DNA from: an uncultured Oscillospiraceae bacterium
GTDB taxonomy: Bacteria; Bacillota; Clostridia; Oscillospirales; Oscillospiraceae
Assembly: GCA_934643765.1 (NCBI GenBank)
Contig: CAKUCT010000039.1
Location: 1 to 11,701 of the forward strand
Length of the DNA: 11,701 nucleotides
Direction: 5' to 3'
The translations under genes were made by a program, and so were the position numbers. This document shows, piece after piece, positions 1 to 4,962 of this stretch (position 1 is the first letter of the stretch; each line of letters starts with the position of its first letter). The notes under the pieces were generated by a model that worked only from the letters and a program-made list of their open reading frames with translations, was not told the DNA's origin and did no database searches.

Positions 1-65
1 CTTTTCGCAGATAACCTATAAGAAGATATGCGGAAATACAAGGCGGTTTTGGCTGTTTCACGACC

Positions 66-123
66 CTCGAAATCAGGTGTACCGGCAACGGTACCGTGGG
101 TTCGAATCCCACCCACTCCGCCA
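66..123 (+). tRNA. 3' half of tRNA-Ser(CGA), 5' half missing (attachment-site remnant)
   Basis: From the anticodon loop onward this is a textbook class II tRNA: loop CTCGAAA (66-72, anticodon CGA at 68-70), anticodon-stem 3' strand TCAGG (73-77), a long variable arm with a GTACCG/CGGTAC stem, T arm GTGGG-TTCGAAT-CCCAC (96-112), acceptor 3' strand CCACTCC (113-119), G discriminator (120) and encoded CCA (121-123). Long variable arm, CGA anticodon and G73 together indicate serine. The 5' half is not there: no GGAGTGG acceptor strand lies upstream, and 61-65 reads CGACC where CCTGA is needed to pair. The break falls exactly at the anticodon loop, so this fragment cannot fold into a tRNA. tRNA 3' halves are classic integrase targets, so the likely reading is that bases 1 to about 65 are the end of an integrated element and the intact gene lies at its other end. 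Confidence 0.8.
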
Positions 124-163
124 ACTGCCAACCATTCCCATTGGGGATGGTTGGCAGTTTTTT
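124..163 (+). terminator. Intrinsic terminator behind the tRNA-Ser 3' half
   Basis: AACTGCCAACCAT (123-135) pairs with ATGGTTGGCAGTT (147-159), and the helix can extend inward through TCCC/GGGG. A run of six T (158-163) closes it. It begins directly at the CCA end, as expected for the original tRNA terminator. That implies the sequence to the right is the resident chromosome and the foreign side is on the left. Confidence 0.85.
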
Positions 164-394
164 GCTGTGGGTGGGATTCGAAAGGCGGCTCTTGGCGACA
201 TGCCAGTGGCATGTCGCAACCGCCGTGGGGAGGGAACCGAGCGCTGCCAGAGGCAGATATAGCGAGATGAACGAGTGGCAGCGGTCAATGTTTCAAGCTG
301 GAAACAGCGCAGAAACATTGGGCACCGCAACAGGGACTTTCCGCAGAAAAGGAATCCCACCCGCGCCACACACGAAAATAGCCCGAGGTTATCA
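164..394. other. Gene-free, highly palindromic region: structured RNA or palindromic repeat element
   Basis: No reading frame here resembles a protein. Nested inverted repeats are visible instead. The closing helix is GGGTGGGATTC (169-179) with GAATCCCACCC (352-362). Inside it lie GGCGG (184-188) with CCGCC (220-224), enclosing a perfect 10-bp hairpin (195-204 with 208-217, loop AGT); CGCTGCCA (242-249) with TGGCAGCG (276-283); and CAATGTTTC (286-294) with GAAACATTG (312-320), enclosing GCTG-GAAA-CAGC (297-308). GCGGT (281-285) with ACCGC (324-328) is an alternative helix. This makes a multi-branched fold of about 195 nt. It matches no RNA family that I recognise. The terminal inverted repeats also fit a miniature mobile or dispersed repeat. 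No target-site duplication is obvious. Confidence 0.55.
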
Positions 395-904
395 ATGAAG
401 ACGATAAAAGAAATTCTGCACGAAAAAAGAAACACAACAGAAGAACATATCAGACAGCTTCAGCGGGAAGGGAAGCAGGGCGTCCGCTATACTGCGATGA
501 TGCCGGACGTTCCGTTTCTGATCTTCGGACTGCTCAGTGATATTGGCTGGCTCATCCATCTGATTGCGGGCATTCTTTACTTCTGCAGAAACGGTTTTCA
601 CCATGTGCTGGACGGTCTGGCGCTCCTTGCAATGGCCGGCGTCTTGTTTGGCGTTGGCTATCTTATTGTATTGAACAAAATGCACGAAAAAGAAATTGCC
701 GCAAAATATCAGAAGGATTTCAGCTTTGGTATGACTGCTTATTCGGGACTCGCCGGGGCGATTGCCGGAATTCTGCAGATCGTGACAGGTTCCGGTGCGT
801 CACCAGAACTTGTGTGGATTGCCATTGGCGGCTTTTTGAACTTCGCTGCTGACCTGCCGATTTATCTCTCCTTCAAAAAAGGAATTTTTTATGGCATAAA
901 ATAG
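395..904 (+). CDS. Hypothetical four-helix integral membrane protein
   Basis: This 169-residue protein is of a family I do not recognise. The ATG at 395 is chosen because GAGG (385-388) lies six bases upstream; longer in-frame starts from 275 run through the palindromic region and add implausible sequence. The N-terminal ~38 residues are charged and hydrophilic, probably a helical cytoplasmic segment. Four hydrophobic segments follow at about 40-63, 72-93, 112-132 and 138-158. The segment between helices 2 and 3 is charged (KMHEKEIAAKYQKD), and the C-terminus is short and basic. There are no catalytic motifs or signal peptide. It stands alone, between the palindromic region and a strong terminator, with the next gene facing it. 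Membrane location is well supported; the function is unknown. Confidence 0.7.
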   Translation: MKTIKEILHEKRNTTEEHIRQLQREGKQGVRYTAMMPDVPFLIFGLLSDIGWLIHLIAGILYFCRNGFHHVLDGLALLAMAGVLFGVGYLIVLNKMHEKEIAAKYQKDFSFGMTAYSGLAGAIAGILQIVTGSGASPELVWIAIGGFLNFAADLPIYLSFKKGIFYGIK

Positions 905-906
905 TT

Positions 907-943
907 AAGAAGAGGCACGCAAAAAGCGTGCCTCTTCTTTTTT
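907..943 (+). terminator. Intrinsic terminator between convergent genes
   Basis: A perfect 14-bp stem, AAGAAGAGGCACGC (907-920) with GCGTGCCTCTTCTT (926-939), has an AAAAA loop and continues into a T run to 943. It ends the membrane-protein gene three bases after its stop. It also lies just past the stop of the leftward amidohydrolase. On that strand only a weak ACTATTTT tract follows the stem, so it works best rightward but may serve both. Confidence 0.9.
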
Positions 944-949
944 GATGGC

Positions 950-2386
950 TTAATAGCGCCCGATGGGCGGCTCTACGTAATCTGGCAGCGGGCAGCGGTA
1001 GCTGCCGCCATTTTTCTGCACCAGCTCGGCGCGGGCCTTCTCGATCAGCTCGGGCTGCTCCATCGTGCGAATGGCGGCAAGCGTCAGAATCTCTGCTGCG
1101 CGCAGCATGCCCTTCATGCCGATTCCGGAGCAGGCAAAGGCCGTGTTCTGCCACGAGTGGCCCACGTTTCCGAGGCAGGCCGTAGCGATGTGGAACAGGA
1201 CCGTCGGCGTAGCGTAGCCAACATCGCCGACATCGGTCGAGCCGGAACTATACTCCGTCTCGCGCGGGTTGAAGGGATGGATGACGCTGTCGAGCGGGCG
1301 GGTGAGCGCCTTGTCCAGCTCGTCCGGCTCAAAATAGGCGCTCAGCTTCTCACGGATGCCGACCATCGTCGTTCTGGGATAGGTGTGAAGGAACTGCGCG
1401 GCAAGCGCGTACTCATCCTCCGTCCATTCCGGCGCGCCGAACTCGCGCATGCACTGGTCGACCAGTGCGCCGAGCGTGCGATTCGCCATGTAATCGGAGA
1501 ACGCCATCGTGATCTCATACTGCATTTTCGTGCCGGTCATCAGGGCCGCGCCCTTTGCGACGTCAACCACACGCGTGAACAGCTCCTGCACCTGGCTGAC
1601 CTTCGGCGCGCGCACCTCGTATTTGATGACGGCATGGCTCGGGACGACGTTCGGCGCCGTTCCGCCGGGGTCGGAATAGGCATAGTGGATGCGCGCGGCG
1701 TCGATCATATGCTCGCGCAGATAGTTGCAGCCGACGTTCATCAGCTCCACCGCGTCCAGCGCGCTGCGGCCCAGATGCGGCTCGGCGCCCGCGTGCGCGG
1801 CGACGCCGTCAAAGGTGAAGTTTGCGCCCATGATGGCGACGCTGCCCTTTGAACCGACCTCGTTGATGGTCGCCGGGTGCCAGGTGTAGGCAAAGTCCAC
1901 GTTGTCAAAATACCCGGCTCGGGCAATGAACTGCTTCGCGCCGGCGCCTTCTTCCGCGGGGCAGCCGAAGAAAATGACAGTGCCGTTCTTGTTTTCACGG
2001 ACCAGATAGTCCTTCAGCGCAACCGCGGCGGCGTAGCACCCGGCGCCGAGCAGATTGTGTCCGCAGCCGTGTCCGGCGCCGCCGGGCTCCACGGCCTCCT
2101 GCACCGGACTGCCGGGCTTCTGGCTGAGCCCAGCCAGCGCGTCATATTCTGCCAGAAAGCCTGCCACGGGCTTGCCGGTTCCGACGCGGCAGGTGGCGGT
2201 GAAGGCAGTCGGAATACCGGCAATGCCCTCTTCAATGGTGAAGCCTTCGTCTTTTAAGGCCGCAATCAGCGCGGCGGCGGAGCGGGTCTCCTCATAGGAC
2301 AGCTCCGCGTAGTTCCAGATTTCCGTTGCGAGGCGGACGGTGGTATCTACCTTGCTGGCGACAAGATCTTTGACGGTCTGAAGCAT
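950..2386 (-). CDS. M20D-family amidohydrolase (AbgB-like, N-acyl or aminobenzoyl amino acid hydrolase)
   Basis: A 478-residue zinc-type amidohydrolase of the M20D group, close in length and motifs to the B subunit of aminobenzoyl-glutamate hydrolase. Such enzymes split an amide bond between an acyl or aryl group and an amino acid in the cytoplasm; there is no signal peptide. Visible motifs are HGCGHN (106-111), PAEEG (143-147) with the catalytic Glu pair, WHP (169-171), the dimerisation-domain start near 185 with HAGAEP (198-203), and the C-terminal GSTDVGDV (382-389) and GHSW (409-412). The ATG is set by AAGGAG (2396-2401) nine bases upstream, directly abutting the stop of the ATPase gene, with only 15 bases between the two genes. 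It is thus the last gene of the ABC importer operon, so the importer probably delivers its substrate. The exact substrate is unknown, and no abgA-like partner is in the window. Confidence 0.88.
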   Translation of the reverse strand: MLQTVKDLVASKVDTTVRLATEIWNYAELSYEETRSAAALIAALKDEGFTIEEGIAGIPTAFTATCRVGTGKPVAGFLAEYDALAGLSQKPGSPVQEAVEPGGAGHGCGHNLLGAGCYAAAVALKDYLVRENKNGTVIFFGCPAEEGAGAKQFIARAGYFDNVDFAYTWHPATINEVGSKGSVAIMGANFTFDGVAAHAGAEPHLGRSALDAVELMNVGCNYLREHMIDAARIHYAYSDPGGTAPNVVPSHAVIKYEVRAPKVSQVQELFTRVVDVAKGAALMTGTKMQYEITMAFSDYMANRTLGALVDQCMREFGAPEWTEDEYALAAQFLHTYPRTTMVGIREKLSAYFEPDELDKALTRPLDSVIHPFNPRETEYSSGSTDVGDVGYATPTVLFHIATACLGNVGHSWQNTAFACSGIGMKGMLRAAEILTLAAIRTMEQPELIEKARAELVQKNGGSYRCPLPDYVEPPIGRY

Positions 2387-2401
2387 ACAGTTCTTCTCCT
2401 T

Positions 2402-3136
2402 TTATAATACCATACTTAAAAACTTGATGGTGCTCGGGTCGCGGGGACACGTGAAAATCTGGTCGGGGGAGCCCTCTTCCTTGATAACGCCGTCGCAGAT
2501 GAACAGCACCCGGTCGGATACCTCGCGGGCAAAGCCCATCTCGTGCGTGACGATCAGGATGGTCATGCCGCTGCGCGTCAGCTCGCGGATCACGTTCAGA
2601 ACTTCCTTGACCATTTCCGGGTCGAGTGCGGAAGTCGGCTCGTCGAACAGCATAACCTCCGGCTTCATCGCCAGTGCCCGGACAATCGCAAGGCGCTGCT
2701 TCTGTCCGCCGGAGAGCTTGCGCGGATATTCCTCTGCCTTATCGCCAAGACCGACGCGCTGCAAAAGCGCCATGGCCTCCTGACGGGCCTGCTCCTTCGG
2801 CACCTTTTTTTCCAGTACCGGCGCCAGTGTCACATTCTCCAGCACCGTCATATTGGGAAATACATTGAAATGCTGGAAGACCATGCCGATGCTCTGGCGG
2901 TATTTGCTGATGTTGAGAGACGGGTCGGTGATATCCTGCTCTTTGAAAAAGACCTTTCCTTCGTCCGGCGTTTCAAGCCGGTTCAGACAGCGCAGGAAAG
3001 TGGACTTGCCGCCGCCGCTGGGGCCGATGATGGAGACAACCTCGCCGCGGCGGATCTGCGTGGAAATGCCCTTGAGAACCTCCAGATTGCCGAAGCTCTT
3101 TTTGAGATTTTCGGTCCGTAAAATCGCGTCAGTCAC
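2402..3136 (-). CDS. Polar amino-acid-type ABC transporter ATP-binding protein (GlnQ/HisP family)
   Basis: A 244-residue ATPase that drives an amino-acid-type importer from the cytoplasmic face. All ABC motifs are intact: Walker A GPSGGGKST (38-46), Q-loop VFQHFNVFP with Gln88, signature LSGGQKQR (141-148), Walker B VMLFDEP (161-167), D-loop SALD (169-172) and the switch histidine in VTHEMGF (His198). Length and motif spacing are standard for GlnQ/HisP/ArtP proteins. The start is GTG, overlapping the end of the permease gene by eight bases. AAAGGAGG (3147-3154) lies 10 bases upstream and supports it. The overlap indicates translational coupling with the permease. The family call is secure; the substrate cannot be read from the ATPase. 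Confidence 0.95.
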   Translation of the reverse strand: MTDAILRTENLKKSFGNLEVLKGISTQIRRGEVVSIIGPSGGGKSTFLRCLNRLETPDEGKVFFKEQDITDPSLNISKYRQSIGMVFQHFNVFPNMTVLENVTLAPVLEKKVPKEQARQEAMALLQRVGLGDKAEEYPRKLSGGQKQRLAIVRALAMKPEVMLFDEPTSALDPEMVKEVLNVIRELTRSGMTILIVTHEMGFAREVSDRVLFICDGVIKEEGSPDQIFTCPRDPSTIKFLSMVL

Positions 3137-3788
3137 TGACGGTCAGCCTCCTTTCAATCACCTGCAGCAGCCGCGAGAGCACATAGTTCAGCGCGAAATA
3201 GATGATGCCGACGATGGTCAGCGACTGCAGGGCCAGAAATGTTGCGCTCTGAACGGTTTTGAAGCTTGTCATCAGCTCGCCGACAAAGAAGACAGAGGCA
3301 AGCGACGTACCCTTGACGGTGGAGATAAATTCGTTGCACAGCGCGGGCAGAATGTTTTTGACGGCCTGCGGCAAAATGACATGCGTCATCACGTGCGTCT
3401 CGGAAAGACCGATGCTCCGCGCGGCCTCCCACTGGCCCTTGTCCACGGCGCCGATGCCGGCGCGGATGATCTCGGAAATAAACGCCGAGGCATTGACAGC
3501 CAGCGCCGCGACAATGCACTGCGTATCGCTCAGCTCAAACGGAACCAGCTTGGGAAGGCCAATCCAGAAGAAATAGAGCTGCAGCAGAATCGGTGTGCCG
3601 CGCAGAACCTCCACGTAAATGCGTGAGATGCTGCTCAGAAGTTTGTTCCGGCTCATACGCATCAGCGCCACGAGCATTCCGAGCACGGCGCCGAAGAGTA
3701 CCGTCGCGGCGGAAATCCACAGTGTACCCCACAGGCCGGACAGATACACCGGATAATATTTTTCTAACAGCTTGATGACCTTTTCCAT
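3129..3788 (-). CDS. Amino-acid-type ABC transporter permease (HisM/GlnP family)
   Basis: A 219-residue inner-membrane permease that should form a homodimer with two ATPase copies. Hydrophobic segments lie at about 16-45, 62-82, 90-112, 147-172 and 186-208. The EAA loop that docks on the ATPase is clear: EAARSIGLSE (121-130) continuing to LPQAVKN (139-145). The segment VLRGTPILLQL (61-71) is the conserved motif of the His/Glu/Gln/Arg/opine permease family. The ATG at 3788 has AGGAG nine bases upstream. The gene lies 45 bases after the binding-protein gene, with no terminator between, and its end overlaps the ATPase start, so all are read as one operon. Only one permease gene is present, fitting a homodimeric channel. 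Confidence 0.93.
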   Translation of the reverse strand: MEKVIKLLEKYYPVYLSGLWGTLWISAATVLFGAVLGMLVALMRMSRNKLLSSISRIYVEVLRGTPILLQLYFFWIGLPKLVPFELSDTQCIVAALAVNASAFISEIIRAGIGAVDKGQWEAARSIGLSETHVMTHVILPQAVKNILPALCNEFISTVKGTSLASVFFVGELMTSFKTVQSATFLALQSLTIVGIIYFALNYVLSRLLQVIERRLTVSD

Positions 3789-3833
3789 GGCTGATTGCTC
3801 CTAAACAGGTTTTTGCTTGAGAAAACGGATGAA

Positions 3834-4667
3834 TTACTGGATGCCAAGCGCTGCTGCGGCGGTTTCAAATTCGCTGTACCATGCGGTGATCTTGCCGCTT
3901 TCGCTCAGCTCTGCAATGCACGTATTGACGAGCTCGGCCAGAGAGTCGGTGCCCTCCATCGGCATGGCGACGCAGGTGCCGCTCATGTTGGGGTCAACCT
4001 CAAAGCGGAAATCTGTGGTCACAAGGCCGCCGTTTGCCTGCGCGTACAGATCGGCGGAGGCGGTGGAGCAGATGCACACATCGGCCTTGCCCTCGGAGAC
4101 GGCGAGATAACCGTCAGTCATGTTGGAGACGAGCTTGAACTCCTTGCAGGCGCCGTTGACATACTGATTATAAAGAGCTTCCTGGACAGAGCCGCTCTGC
4201 GTGATGACGACTGCATCCTGGAGCGATTCAATGCTGTTGTATTTGTCCGCGTCCTCGCTGCGGACGATGAAGCCGTAGCCGGATTCGGTGGCATAATAGA
4301 CGTTGGAAAGCCGCATGGCTTCGGCCCGGGCGGGGGAGTAGGCGATGGCGGAGATGGCAAAATCATATTTCCCGTCCGCGATACCGGCCAGCACGGCGGT
4401 AAAGTCCAGCGCGGTAATCTTCAGGTCTACGCCGATTTTATCAGCGATGTATTTGGCAATTTCGATGTCCACGCCCTGGTACTGGTCGTCGCCGGACTTG
4501 GTGGGGTCGACATATTCAAAGGGGGCGAAATACGGTTCGGTGCACAGCGCGATATAGCCCTGCTGCTTGATCTTGGCCAGACGGTCCTGGCTCTGGGCCT
4601 TGCCCGCGCAGGCGGTGCAGCACAGCAGCATCACGGCGGCCAACAGAATCGCAAAAATCTTTTTCAT
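3834..4667 (-). CDS. Family 3 solute-binding lipoprotein of an amino-acid-type ABC importer, with altered ligand contacts
   Basis: A 277-residue extracellular binding protein (SBP_bac_3 fold). The ATG at 4667 gives a lipoprotein signal peptide (MKKIFAILLAAVMLL, then CCTAC with Cys20 the likely lipid anchor) and has GAGG eight bases upstream. A longer TTG start at 4799 would run across the promoter. The fold is seen in EPYFAPFEY (44-52), GVDIEIAKYIADKIGV (65-80), DFAISAIAYSPAR (102-114) and QSGSVQEALY (157-166). Arg114 is the usual ligand-carboxylate contact. By motif alignment with GlnH and HisJ, the Asp that binds the ligand's alpha-ammonium is Ser201 here (DVCICS, 196-201), and the Thr five residues before the Arg is Ala109. 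I infer a ligand with a free carboxylate but a blocked or absent alpha-amino group, which fits the M20D amidohydrolase in the same operon. Confidence 0.88.
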   Translation of the reverse strand: MKKIFAILLAAVMLLCCTACAGKAQSQDRLAKIKQQGYIALCTEPYFAPFEYVDPTKSGDDQYQGVDIEIAKYIADKIGVDLKITALDFTAVLAGIADGKYDFAISAIAYSPARAEAMRLSNVYYATESGYGFIVRSEDADKYNSIESLQDAVVITQSGSVQEALYNQYVNGACKEFKLVSNMTDGYLAVSEGKADVCICSTASADLYAQANGGLVTTDFRFEVDPNMSGTCVAMPMEGTDSLAELVNTCIAELSESGKITAWYSEFETAAAALGIQ

Positions 4668-4701
4668 ATGCGTAGCCTCATTTCTGAATTGGGATGCGCT
4701 T

Positions 4702-4730
4702 ATGATAGCACTTTGACTTTCACTTGTCAA
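4702..4730 (-). promoter_or_regulatory. Sigma-A promoter of the ABC importer/amidohydrolase operon
   Basis: On the minus strand, -35 TTGACA (4725-4730) and -10 TATCAT (4702-4707) are separated by exactly 17 bases. Transcription would start near 4695, about 28 bases before the binding-protein ATG, leaving a short leader. No terminator hairpin lies between it and the gene. Confidence 0.75.
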
Positions 4731-4756
4731 CGCTTTAGCGTGGTAGTTCGCTACCA
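4731..4756. promoter_or_regulatory. Tandem palindromes directly upstream of the importer promoter (possible activator/operator site)
   Basis: CGCT-TT-AGCG (4731-4740) abuts the -35 box. It is immediately followed by TGGTAG-TTCG-CTACCA (4741-4756), a perfect 6-bp inverted repeat. Their position, roughly -36 to -60 for the leftward promoter, is where activators commonly bind. They lie upstream of the transcript, so an RNA role for that transcript is unlikely. No regulator is identified. Confidence 0.4.
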
Positions 4757-4849
4757 AATTATCAAGAGAAAATGCGCGCGATTTTGTGCGTCGTGACAAT
4801 CGCGCAGAGCGCGCGCGGACAGATCAGCTGAATTTGTCTAAAATTGCCT

Positions 4850-4878
4850 TTGCAAAGAGGCGGGGAAAACAGTAAAAT
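4850..4878 (+). promoter_or_regulatory. Candidate promoter for the MATE gene
   Basis: TTGCAA (4850-4855) and TAAAAT (4873-4878) are 17 bases apart, giving a start near 4885, just ahead of the leader hairpin. The -35 match is only four of six, so this is a tentative call. No better candidate is visible between 4757 and 4889. Confidence 0.35.
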
Positions 4879-4888
4879 AAAAAAACAA

Positions 4889-4942
4889 CGTGTGGCACTT
4901 TGCGTAATTCCGGTTGCAAAGTGCCGCGCGTTTTTTATTTTT
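4889..4942 (+). terminator. Terminator-like hairpin in the leader of the MATE gene (possible attenuator)
   Basis: GGCACTTTGC (4894-4903) pairs perfectly with GCAAAGTGCC (4916-4925). The helix extends outward to 4889/4930 with two G-U pairs, followed by TTTTTTATTTTT (4931-4942). It looks like a strong intrinsic terminator, yet no rightward gene precedes it, and the MATE ribosome site begins only a few bases later. The A-rich stretch 4874-4887 would make it a terminator on the minus strand too. GCAAAG at 4852-4857 could pair with CTTTGC (4898-4903) as a competing helix, provided the transcript starts upstream of it. Confidence 0.6.
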
Positions 4943-4962
4943 ATGAGAGAGGAACGGAATTT

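Noticed and set aside
20..123. A complete tRNA-Ser gene
   Set aside because: No 5' acceptor strand, D arm or matching anticodon-stem 5' strand exists upstream of base 66.
10..393. 8-base inverted repeat GATAACCT (10-17) with AGGTTATC (386-393) as ends of a larger element
   Set aside because: Short enough to occur by chance over 380 bases; no duplicated flanks; it would also place the tRNA fragment and its terminator inside the element.
275..394. A 40-residue N-terminal extension of the membrane protein
   Set aside because: It would be encoded by the palindromic unit, starts at GTG without a good ribosome site, and the ATG at 395 has GAGG at proper spacing.
28..435. Short open frames on both strands across the tRNA fragment and palindromic region
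   Set aside because: Their translations are the well-known spurious kind made by tRNA T-arms (such as GWDSNPRY) and hairpin DNA.
1157..1852. A 231-codon plus-strand frame inside the amidohydrolase gene
   Set aside because: Arg/His-rich translation without motifs; the opposite strand has every M20D motif in order.
4668..4799. A longer binding-protein start (TTG at 4799)
   Set aside because: It would overlap the promoter and place 44 residues before a normal lipoprotein signal peptide.
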